Assembly: GCA_946886805.1 (NCBI GenBank)
Contig: CAMPJM010000114.1
Coordinates: forward strand, 1 to 9,980
Direction of reading: 5' to 3'
Source: an uncultured Flammeovirgaceae bacterium
Lineage (GTDB): Bacteria > Bacteroidota > Bacteroidia > Cytophagales > Cyclobacteriaceae
Length of the DNA: 9,980 nt
Shown: in pieces, positions 1 to 6,906 of the stretch
How the letters are laid out: the number at the start of each line of letters is the position of its first letter
Numbering within the stretch: position 1 is the first letter of the stretch
Notes under the pieces: generated by a model
What the model saw: the letters and a program-made list of their open reading frames with translations, nothing else
Databases searched by the model: none
What the model was told of the DNA's origin: nothing
Made by a program: the position numbers and the translations under genes

Positions 1-390
1 AAATATGTATTTGATGGAGTTATAAATGTAGGAACCGAAGAAAATCCTGTTTGGGAAGAAAACTCTCAAGAGGTTGTGCTTAATCAAACCTATTTTATAA
101 ATGAATATGCAGGTGTTGATGCTAATTTTCTTGAAGATGCAGACTGGGCGCGTCTCAGATATTTGAGCCTAAGTTATAATCTTCCTAAAAACTTAGCCAC
201 ACGCTTGGGGATGAAGAATTTGCAGATCACCGCAACAGGGCGTAACCTATTATTATTCACGCCATACAGTGGTATAGATCCGGAGGTAAGTATGGCAGGC
301 AACCGCGGAGGTTCGGGAACTATAGGAATCGATTATGGAGGTATCCCTCAAACCAAAGGACTAACGGTAGGAATAAAAGCTTCATTTTAG
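1..390 (+). CDS. SusC/RagA-type TonB-dependent outer-membrane transporter, C-terminal part only
   Basis: This is the last 129 codons of a gene that begins before the window; frame 1 is open from the first base to the TAG at 388-390. The visible part is the end of the outer-membrane beta-barrel. It has the typical SusC-family run ARLRYLSLSYNLP, then QITATGRNLLLFTPYSGIDP, then DYGGIPQTKGLTVGIKASF ending in the C-terminal Phe that barrel proteins use for BamA recognition. Family members take oligomers bound by their SusD partner across the outer membrane, powered by TonB-ExbBD. The SusD-like gene follows after 51 bp on the same strand, the standard susCD order. The GTG at 76 is an internal Val codon, not a start. 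The substrate cannot be read from this fragment, because the plug and TonB box are outside the window. Confidence 0.93.
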   Translation, partial: KYVFDGVINVGTEENPVWEENSQEVVLNQTYFINEYAGVDANFLEDADWARLRYLSLSYNLPKNLATRLGMKNLQITATGRNLLLFTPYSGIDPEVSMAGNRGGSGTIGIDYGGIPQTKGLTVGIKASF

Positions 391-421
391 CCATGAGTTG
401 GATGTATTCTGAAGTAAAAAG

Positions 422-441
422 AACTAATAAAATTTACAAAC
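422..441 (+). promoter_or_regulatory. A-rich translation leader of the SusD-like gene
   Basis: The 20 bases directly before the ATG at 442 have no Shine-Dalgarno motif and are mostly A and T. This fits Bacteroidota genes, where A-rich leaders rather than anti-SD pairing favour initiation. The same block recurs before the next gene at 1927-1946 with 18 of 20 bases identical, which supports both start choices. Confidence 0.5.
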
Positions 442-1932
442 ATGAACATAGTAATTAAAAGAATTCTATTTTTTGGCGCTTTAATGGTGGGGTTTACGGC
501 ATGTTCAGAATTTCTGGATGTGAACGAGGATCTGAACAACCCTTCATCTTCAGCACCCGGAAATTTATTGCCTGCTGTTTTGGGAAATTCAGCAACCCTT
601 ACCTACAACGCCGGGGAGATGAGTGCCTATTATACACAACAGCTGGCTACGCAATCAGGTGTAGACCGTACCAGAGACAGATGGGATTATAGCCAGGAAA
701 CCAGGGTAGGAATTTTCCGGCACCATTATTTTGATGTTGCTGGAAATGCAAACAATTTGATACTTGAGGCAGCAGAAGATGAATTGGCTGTAAATTATCT
801 CGGAGTAGGGAAAGTGATGATGGCCTATGCCTTTTTAACCACTACGGATGTGTTAGGTGATATGCCCTATACGGAAGCATTTACAGGAAAAGACAGCCCA
901 AAATATGATACGCAGGATGTGGTTTATGCTGGTATTGGAACATTGCTTGACGAAGGAATCCAGCATTTACAGGCTGCTATAGATCTCGGAAACGCAGTCA
1001 GGCCCATGACTTTCACAAATGATCCTGTTTATGGAGGTGATTTATCATCCTGGAAATCTTTTGCGCATGGTTTGAAAGCACGTTTTCTTATCCATCAGAC
1101 CAACGAAGGAGTTGACTTAAATGCTGTAATTGAACAGGTAGACCTGGCACTGCAAAATTGGGAGACACCTGTTTTTAATTTTACCGGCGAAGATGATTGG
1201 ACAAGAAACCCATGGGGTCCCCAACAGGGGCGTCCTTTGTTGTACTCAATGCGGGCCAATGCATTAAGCAGTTCGGCTCCGGCAACATTTTTCATGAGCT
1301 ACTTAAGAGATGAGGCGGATAGTTTGGACCCCAGGGTCAGCAAACATTTTTCACCCAATGAAAGTGGAGAATTTATAGCCGTAGAATCAGGTATAGGGCG
1401 TGGCGCCACTCCCGCTGACGAGGTTGCTGGTCTTTTAGACATGGCGATCACCAAAGATGATTCCCCCATTGAGTATATGACAGAAGCGGAACTGCATTTT
1501 ATAAAAGCAGAAGCCTCTTTTCCAGCAAGTAAGGAGAGTGCCTACAATAGTTATATAGATGGTATTATTAGCGATATGGAGCGACTTGAGGTGAGTAGTA
1601 GTGAAATCAATGAATATTTGGATAACCCCGAGTTTGTGGTTCAAAGTGCCGACAAAATCACGCTCTCTGATATCATCATTCAAAAATTAATTGCCATGTA
1701 TTTACAGCCCGAAGCATGGGTGGATATGAGAAGGCATAACTGGAGTACTGAAATATATCCCGGTTTGACACGTCCTTCCAACGTTATTGACGCCTTTGGT
1801 GAGGATCAGTGGATTGCCAGGATCCCTTACAATATGGAGACAGAATATATCTACAACCTGCCGGAAATTGAGCGTTTAGGTGCTAAAGACCCGGCTTTTC
1901 TTGCCAAAAAGCTTTGGTGGATGAAAAACTAA
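442..1932 (+). CDS. SusD/RagB-like nutrient-binding outer-membrane lipoprotein (SusD-like_2 type)
   Basis: This 496-residue protein is the surface lid and glycan-binding partner of the SusC transporter just upstream. A hydrophobic signal segment (about residues 5-19) runs into the lipobox GFTAC, with the lipidated Cys at 21 followed by SEF, as expected for a Bacteroidota surface lipoprotein. The mature start FLDVNEDLNNP and a following LLPAVL, then TDVLGDMPYTEAF and SPKYDTQDVVYAGI near residues 135-175, match the SusD-like_2 group (PF12771) more than classical SusD. The C-terminal part has the usual AELHFIKAEA helix and EAWVDMRRHNW, and it closes with a family-like LPxxE segment (YNLPEIERLGAKDP). 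Length is normal for the family. It is very probably co-transcribed with susC. The ligand cannot be inferred from sequence. Confidence 0.93.
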   Translation: MNIVIKRILFFGALMVGFTACSEFLDVNEDLNNPSSSAPGNLLPAVLGNSATLTYNAGEMSAYYTQQLATQSGVDRTRDRWDYSQETRVGIFRHHYFDVAGNANNLILEAAEDELAVNYLGVGKVMMAYAFLTTTDVLGDMPYTEAFTGKDSPKYDTQDVVYAGIGTLLDEGIQHLQAAIDLGNAVRPMTFTNDPVYGGDLSSWKSFAHGLKARFLIHQTNEGVDLNAVIEQVDLALQNWETPVFNFTGEDDWTRNPWGPQQGRPLLYSMRANALSSSAPATFFMSYLRDEADSLDPRVSKHFSPNESGEFIAVESGIGRGATPADEVAGLLDMAITKDDSPIEYMTEAELHFIKAEASFPASKESAYNSYIDGIISDMERLEVSSSEINEYLDNPEFVVQSADKITLSDIIIQKLIAMYLQPEAWVDMRRHNWSTEIYPGLTRPSNVIDAFGEDQWIARIPYNMETEYIYNLPEIERLGAKDPAFLAKKLWWMKN

Positions 1933-1946
1933 TAAAATTGAGAAAC
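1927..1946 (+). promoter_or_regulatory. Second copy of the A-rich translation leader, overlapping the SusD-like stop
   Basis: The 20 bases before the ATG at 1947 read AACTAATAAAATTGAGAAAC and differ at two positions from the leader at 422-441. This copy includes the TAA stop of the SusD-like gene (1930-1932). The match indicates that translation of the small lipoprotein starts at 1947 and not at the upstream in-frame start at 1914, which would lie inside the SusD-like gene. Confidence 0.5.
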
Positions 1947-2630
1947 ATGAAAAAAATATATTTATATACCTGTTTTATATTTATAGGATTGGTTGCTTCA
2001 CTGACCTCATGTGAAGAGAATGATCCTTTCAAAGATCTGGGAGAAGTAGTGAGTGATAAGGTGCCGTTTGTGACTACCTCGGGAATATTAAATCTTTATG
2101 CCGCTGATGATTCGGTCCTATTTAACGTGTTTTACTGGGCAGCTAAAGATAATATTGAAAAATTATCTTTAGGGAAAGGGGAGCAGGTCAGTGTTGCAGG
2201 TAATATTTTAGTAGATGATGGGGGCGGACCAGTGACCGTTGATATTGCTTTTATGATTGAGAAAGAAATAGAACAGGAAGGCGCAGATATTCCACACGAC
2301 CCACTGGATTACGAAACAGCCCGGAATGCTTACAACAAGGCAATGATTTATCATATAGGACCGGAATACCAACTCCTGGAACTGGAAGATCCTGCTAACC
2401 TGGGAAGTATAGATGATTTGGCTTATGCGGAGGAAATAAAACAGAACATCCTGGACACGCTTGGTCTAAGCGGAGTACAGGTTGCGTCATGGGAAGAGTT
2501 AGGAAATATCACTACTGGTATTGCGCTAAAAATCGAAAGTACCTTAAGTTTTCAGATGTTGGTAATTGATGCTGAAGGGCAATACAATCAATCTGCGATA
2601 ACAGCTGTAAAAGTAGGTGCAATTGAATAA
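1947..2630 (+). CDS. Small lipoprotein of unknown function in the SusCD operon
   Basis: The protein has 227 residues from ATG 1947. That start gives a clean lipoprotein signal: Lys-Lys at 2-3, a hydrophobic core to about residue 19, then LTSC with the lipidated Cys at 22. The acidic stretch after it (CEENDPF) resembles the lipoprotein export signal that sends Bacteroidota lipoproteins to the cell surface. I recognise no domain in the remainder. It appears to have a beta-rich N-terminal half (LNLYAADDSVLFNVFYW) and an acidic helical middle containing YETARNAYNKAMIYHI and YAEEIKQNILDTLG, then more strand-like sequence. It starts 14 bp after the SusD-like stop and its own stop touches an ATG of the next gene, so it is operonic. 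Position suggests a SusE/SusF-like accessory glycan-binding role, but this is inference from context only. Confidence 0.85.
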   Translation: MKKIYLYTCFIFIGLVASLTSCEENDPFKDLGEVVSDKVPFVTTSGILNLYAADDSVLFNVFYWAAKDNIEKLSLGKGEQVSVAGNILVDDGGGPVTVDIAFMIEKEIEQEGADIPHDPLDYETARNAYNKAMIYHIGPEYQLLELEDPANLGSIDDLAYAEEIKQNILDTLGLSGVQVASWEELGNITTGIALKIESTLSFQMLVIDAEGQYNQSAITAVKVGAIE

Positions 2631-2656
2631 TGAAATTAATATCAAAAACAGAAATC

Positions 2657-4228
2657 ATGAACTTACTAAAAATAAATTTATCCAGAACGCTATTTGTATT
2701 GATTTTTGGGTGCCTTTCTTTGTTGGTAGCCTGTAGTGAAGACGAGGAGGTAATCCCTGAAGTAACTGCATTCTTTCAAACAAGAACAGAAATTGACGCA
2801 CAAAATCCCTTAGAAGCCCCGGCTGATGTGGTATTCGTAAATGGATCGAAAAATGGTACCGCATACTTTTGGGATTTTGGGGAGGCTTATCTAAAAAATA
2901 GTCCGGGTAAAAATACTTATGAAGGCGTATCACCGGATACCGTTCATTTTCCTATGCCTGGCACCTACGATATAAAAGTTACTGTAAAAGGTGGAAAGGA
3001 CGGGGACATTACTTACAATCAAACCTATGTGGTTGAAAAATTAACGCCTGTGATAACCTATTCTCCAATGGACATCCTTTCGTTTACCGATGTTCAATTT
3101 GATGTAAACTATTTTGAAATAGAAGGTAAAACGGCAACTTTTAATTGGACATTTGAAGACGGAGAGCCTGCAACTTCTACCGCGGAAAGACCCGTGGTGC
3201 AATTTACTTCAGGGGGTATTAAAAAAGCCACCCTTAATTTAAATGATGGTGAAGAAGTATTGACAGTTAGTATGGATATTCTCGTCAAAGAAGAATTGGC
3301 ACCTACCCTTTATTTCACTGACCTCGCAACCAATACCATCTATAAAAAACGAATATTTGATGATAAAGATGAGGACGTGGAATCTACTGGCATTATTCTT
3401 CAGGGAGGAAGCCTACCGATGACGCTTTTTGTAGATAATACCAGAATTTATGCCACCAATACCAATAGCAATGCCGGGACGGCAACCTTTGGGGAAATTA
3501 TAGCTTTTCATCTGGATGGCTCAGATCGTACTACTGTAGCTACAGGAGGTTCAGGCCATTATGTTCCTTTCTCTTTAACTATAGCAGGAAATGACCTTTA
3601 TTTTACAGATCGTTTCAATGGTATACATAAAATAAACAAAACAGGAGTAGACCTTCCAATAGGAGCAGGGTCCTTGTTTTTGCATCACAACCAGACAGAG
3701 TTCTATGGCAATGGTATTGGCTGGGGGCATCAGAACGGAACCGTGGCCTATTACGATGGCAAACTGTGGTTGGCGAAAAATAGTAATGGCAGAGGCGTTT
3801 ATCTTTTTGATCCTGGACTGCCAAAAAATGACGGCGGATTTGTAACAGGTGAAAAACTGATGGAAACTTTTGCAGTCAGATCATTTATCCTTGATGAAAA
3901 TTCCGGTAAAATGTATTTCTTTATCAATCAAGCGGCAGGCGCCAATCCTATCGGCATGTATGTATCCAATACAGATGGAACTGAATTGCAATTGATAGAA
4001 GCCTACGCCCCGGGAACAGATTTTGACGGTACTGGTGGTTCTGCCCAATATTTGGGTGTAACAGGTATAGCCGTACTGGGAGATTATGTTTACTGGGGTT
4101 ACAGAAGCGCAGACAATGCCGCTGCAACCTCAGGGGTAAAACGTGCGAAGCTCGATGGTTCAGAGGTTGAAATGTTTGTTCCGGGCTATGTTCCTTTAGG
4201 AATTGCAATAGATCCGGTACCAAGATAA
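2657..4228 (+). CDS. Surface lipoprotein with two PKD-like domains and a predicted YWTD-like beta-propeller
   Basis: The preferred start is ATG 2657 (523 residues), because it puts the signal peptide at the N-terminus: hydrophobic to about residue 25, lipobox LVAC with Cys 26, then SEDEE, an acidic surface-export-like signal. A PKD-like domain lies at about 36-127 (key run FWDFGEA near 71). A second lies at about 130-211 (WTFEDGEPATS near 164). From about 215 to the end, repeated strands such as PTLYFTD, NDLYFTDRFNGIHKIN, GKMYFFI and DYVYWGYRS followed by KRAKLDGSE resemble LDL-receptor YWTD or TolB-type blades, so a six-bladed propeller is likely. No catalytic motif was seen. It probably binds a glycan or protein at the cell surface as an accessory to the SusCD pair. 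An alternative start at ATG 2630 overlaps the previous TAA by one base and adds nine residues; it could allow translational coupling. Confidence 0.87.
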   Translation: MNLLKINLSRTLFVLIFGCLSLLVACSEDEEVIPEVTAFFQTRTEIDAQNPLEAPADVVFVNGSKNGTAYFWDFGEAYLKNSPGKNTYEGVSPDTVHFPMPGTYDIKVTVKGGKDGDITYNQTYVVEKLTPVITYSPMDILSFTDVQFDVNYFEIEGKTATFNWTFEDGEPATSTAERPVVQFTSGGIKKATLNLNDGEEVLTVSMDILVKEELAPTLYFTDLATNTIYKKRIFDDKDEDVESTGIILQGGSLPMTLFVDNTRIYATNTNSNAGTATFGEIIAFHLDGSDRTTVATGGSGHYVPFSLTIAGNDLYFTDRFNGIHKINKTGVDLPIGAGSLFLHHNQTEFYGNGIGWGHQNGTVAYYDGKLWLAKNSNGRGVYLFDPGLPKNDGGFVTGEKLMETFAVRSFILDENSGKMYFFINQAAGANPIGMYVSNTDGTELQLIEAYAPGTDFDGTGGSAQYLGVTGIAVLGDYVYWGYRSADNAAATSGVKRAKLDGSEVEMFVPGYVPLGIAIDPVPR

Positions 4229-4239
4229 TCAGCAACATT

Positions 4240-4273
4240 TAAGCCTGGTTAACGTCAGGCTTATAATTTTTTT
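4240..4273 (+). terminator. Hairpin plus T-run between the propeller lipoprotein and the hydrolase
   Basis: TAAGCCTG (4240-4247) pairs perfectly with CAGGCTTA (4256-4263) across an 8-base loop. After three bases comes a run of seven T (4267-4273). This is the form of an intrinsic terminator, beginning 12 bp after the stop codon at 4228. Only 18 bp separate the T-run from the next ATG, and no good promoter is visible there, so it may act as a partial terminator that lowers hydrolase expression relative to the SusCD part. The three-base gap between stem and T-run is not ideal. Confidence 0.65.
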
Positions 4274-4291
4274 GAATTAAAATTGTACAGT

Positions 4292-6457
4292 ATGAAATAT
4301 AAATTTTTACTCCTTTTAATTTTTTTAGCTTTTTCAAAGGTATATTCTCAAGAGCAGATTTTGCCGCCAAACAGGGAATTCAGAGGTGTATGGGTTTCTA
4401 CGGTTTTCAGTCTGGATTGGCCCAAAGCAAATGACGAACAGACTCAGAAGGAAGAACTAATTACTCTTTTTGATGCGGTTAAAGATGCCAACATGAATGC
4501 AATACTCCTTCAGGTGAGAGCAGAAAGCGATGCATTTTACAATTCTTCAAAAGAACCATGGTCAAGATGGCTGACTGGCGTGCAGGGGCAGGATCCCGGC
4601 TATGATCCCTTGGCTTTCGCTATTGAAGAAGCTCATAAAAGAGGGCTTGAATTACATGCCTGGATCAATCCCTTTCGAGTGAATGCCTCGACATCAAGCA
4701 CAACAGTCTATAGTGATGATCATATTTCTAATACCAATCCGGAATTATTGCTTGAATATGCATCCGGACAAAAAATCATAAATCCGGGACTGCCGGAGGC
4801 ACGGGAATATGTTGTTTCAATTGTTGAAGAAATTACCCAAAACTATGATATAGATGGTGTCCATTTTGACGATTACTTTTATCCATATTCTGGAACAACA
4901 GAAGAGGATTTGATTACTTATGAAGCCCACGGCACTGGTTTTGACAATATCGGCGACTGGAGAAGACATAACGTTAACGAAACAGTCAGGCAGGTGTATG
5001 AGGCCATAAAAGCTATTAAGCCAGGAGTTCGTTTTGGCGTCAGCCCGTTTGGGATCTGGAAAAATGACGTTCCGGCCGGAATAGTTGGCATGGATGCCTA
5101 CAATCAGATTTACGCAGATGCAGTCCATTGGATAGAAAACCAGACAATAGATTATATCACGCCCCAGCTTTATTGGCCCATAGGCGGGGGACAGGATTTT
5201 AGAAAGCTGCTGGAATGGTGGGGGGGAAATGCAGGAAATGCTTCTAGGCACTTGTATGCGGGTCATACGCTCAATGAAATTACGAGTTCCGGGGCTCGAA
5301 CAACTGGAAACGGGATGCGATCCATTGCCATGATGGAAAGTCAATATTCGTTTTCCAATTCTATGAGAATATTAGAAACTCAAAAAATATTAGCGCAATC
5401 TGTGGATGAGGTTCCCAACCAAATAGCAATTGTAAGGGAAAACAGGCATAACAACGCCCTCGGAAGTGTATTTTTCCGAGCTTCCTTTCTCACCGCCAAT
5501 CCTCTGGGATTTACTGATTATCTGAAGGACAATACCTATCAATATCCTGCCGCTCCACCCGAAATGGAATGGATAGAAGGAGAAATCCCGGCAGCACCTG
5601 AAAACTTGACTGCAGCTGTCAGCGAGGCTACAGGTGATTACACTGTAAGTTGGAACCGAAACGCTGCGAACAGCCATGATTTTAAAAGATATTTACTCTA
5701 TCAACTACCTTCTGAAGATGGCGATATTGCTGAATTTGGAGCGGTAAGGGCGCTTATAGGCTCTGAAGAATTCTCATTGCCTTATGAGGCTATACCCTAT
5801 GGCACATCTTATTGGGCAGTGACGGAACTTGGTGAATTGAACCACGAAAGTGACATCAGCAATGTGATCGTTATAGAAAACAATGTGGTTCCCCAGATTC
5901 AAGCGCCCCAAACACAGGATATGCTCACAGAGAGCAACTATGTCCGCTTTGAGTGGGAGGTCCTTGAGGGATTTACAGGATTTCATTATCAATGGGCCGC
6001 CGATGCAGATTTTATTGATATTATTGAAGAAAACGATACCCTTGCCACGTCTTATTCAGCCCGGTTGTTTAATAACCTGGAGTTTGGTCAGACCTATTTT
6101 TTCCGGATGAGAGCCAGTAATAGCACCAGCTGGAGCAGTTGGACTCCCACCTATAAAATTACCATAGGCCAGGGCATCACCGGATTAGGAAATTCGGCTG
6201 TTATCGATAACCTGAAAATATATCCCAACCCGTCCAGCGACCAACTTTTTGTTGATCTGAAGTTAATAAAGGCGACGGAAGTCATAATAGATCTGGTATC
6301 GATGGGCGGGAACACCCGGATAAGGCTTTCTGAAAGTAGGCTTGGCGCAGGCCACCATAAAATCAGCTTGGGTAAAACAGTATCAAAGCCGGGCATATAT
6401 GTATTGGTCGTGCAGGTAGATGATCATAAAGAAGTGCAAAAAATCATATTTGACTAG
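4292..6457 (+). CDS. Secreted GHL10/DUF187 glycoside hydrolase with Fn3-like domains and a T9SS sorting domain
   Basis: The enzyme has 721 residues from ATG 4292; a TTG at 4283 is in frame but adds only three residues. A signal peptide spans about 1-19 (likely cut near VYS-QEQ). The catalytic domain, about 28-400, is a glycosyl-hydrolase-like 10 TIM barrel (PF02638). Key runs are REFRGVWVST (28-37), LLQVRAESDAFY (72-83), LHAWINPFRVN (121-131), IDGVHFDDYFYP (187-198) with acidic candidates D193 and D194, GVSPFGIWKND (249-259) and YITPQLYWP (288-296). Fn3-like domains follow at about 433-527 and 532-625. The C-terminus (about 642-721, YPNPSSDQLFVDL) is a type A T9SS sorting domain, so the protein should be exported to the surface or released. 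Characterised relatives include E. coli DigH (YddW), which cuts peptide-free peptidoglycan glycans. The SusCD context suggests that it feeds the transporter, but its substrate is unproven. Confidence 0.92.
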   Translation: MKYKFLLLLIFLAFSKVYSQEQILPPNREFRGVWVSTVFSLDWPKANDEQTQKEELITLFDAVKDANMNAILLQVRAESDAFYNSSKEPWSRWLTGVQGQDPGYDPLAFAIEEAHKRGLELHAWINPFRVNASTSSTTVYSDDHISNTNPELLLEYASGQKIINPGLPEAREYVVSIVEEITQNYDIDGVHFDDYFYPYSGTTEEDLITYEAHGTGFDNIGDWRRHNVNETVRQVYEAIKAIKPGVRFGVSPFGIWKNDVPAGIVGMDAYNQIYADAVHWIENQTIDYITPQLYWPIGGGQDFRKLLEWWGGNAGNASRHLYAGHTLNEITSSGARTTGNGMRSIAMMESQYSFSNSMRILETQKILAQSVDEVPNQIAIVRENRHNNALGSVFFRASFLTANPLGFTDYLKDNTYQYPAAPPEMEWIEGEIPAAPENLTAAVSEATGDYTVSWNRNAANSHDFKRYLLYQLPSEDGDIAEFGAVRALIGSEEFSLPYEAIPYGTSYWAVTELGELNHESDISNVIVIENNVVPQIQAPQTQDMLTESNYVRFEWEVLEGFTGFHYQWAADADFIDIIEENDTLATSYSARLFNNLEFGQTYFFRMRASNSTSWSSWTPTYKITIGQGITGLGNSAVIDNLKIYPNPSSDQLFVDLKLIKATEVIIDLVSMGGNTRIRLSESRLGAGHHKISLGKTVSKPGIYVLVVQVDDHKEVQKIIFD

Positions 6458-6483
6458 TGGTTCACATAGTTTATTTGATGGGT

Positions 6484-6775
6484 ACGTCATTGCCTTGGAA
6501 ATGACAGCCGAATCTAAAAATAAGCTAAATCTGCGAGTAAGCCATTCAACCCGCCGAAAACGGCAGGAAATCGCTTTTAAAAGTGAAAGAAGCTTCAATG
6601 AACTACTCATCCGTCCGACCGCTCATTTCCGAAATTGCCGGAATAATTAAAATATACTTCTTCTTTAATAATACAGCGGTCGGACGGGTACTAATGATCG
6701 GGAGCCGTGTTCCGTTTAATTCGGAGTATCTTAAAGGCGATTTCCCTACCGAAAAGGGCGGGATCGCAATGACGT
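6484..6775. repeat. Long imperfect inverted repeat filling the gap before the symporter
   Basis: This 292-bp segment has arms that match each other on opposite strands in several ordered blocks. Outer ends ACGTCATTGC (6484-6493) and GCAATGACGT (6766-6775) are a perfect 10-bp pair. GGAAATCGC (6566-6574) pairs with GCGATTTCC (6737-6745), and the CCCGCC starting at 6550 with the GGGCGGG at 6756-6762. The inner ends CCGTCCGACCGCT (6610-6622) and AGCGGTCGGACGG (6675-6687) are a perfect 13-bp pair. About 52 bp lie between the inner ends. The left arm carries roughly 55 extra bases. It could be a MITE-like element or a decayed dispersed repeat; CGTCATTGCGA-type palindromes are common between genes in this phylum. 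The remainder of 6458-6906 shows no gene that I can support. Confidence 0.7.
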
Positions 6776-6878
6776 GATGAATTTAGTTCGGTTCTCAATT
6801 CTAATGATATAATGGCCCTTTGTGTATAAGCGAGGCTACCCTACCATTTATTTGCTTTATGGTGGTGTGAAGAAAATT

Positions 6879-6886
6879 TATTTTTG
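6879..6886 (+). promoter_or_regulatory. Candidate -7 promoter element of the symporter gene
   Basis: TATTTTTG fits the Bacteroidota -7 consensus TAnnTTTG exactly and lies 20 bp before the ATG at 6907. The -33 region is weak: the nearest TTTG (6851-6854) is about 24 bp upstream, wider than usual. In AT-rich DNA such a match can arise by chance, but the 449-bp gap after the hydrolase makes a separate promoter for the symporter likely. Confidence 0.35.
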
Positions 6887-6906
6887 ATTTCTATTATTTA
6901 GTTGCT

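Noticed and set aside
1914..1946. Upstream in-frame start for the small lipoprotein
   Set aside because: It would begin inside the SusD-like gene and put 11 charged residues before the lipoprotein signal peptide. ATG 1947 gives a standard signal and has the conserved leader.
4817..5344. Long open frame (175 codons) on the minus strand
   Set aside because: It lies wholly inside the clearly coding GHL10 domain on the plus strand, reads as a low-complexity Cys/Ser/Ile-rich translation, and has no recognisable domain. It is a shadow of the real gene.
6420..6777. Short plus-strand open frames across the hydrolase end and the following gap
   Set aside because: They overlap the hydrolase C-terminus or the arms of the inverted repeat, have no start context and resemble no protein. 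The bases are better explained by the repeat.
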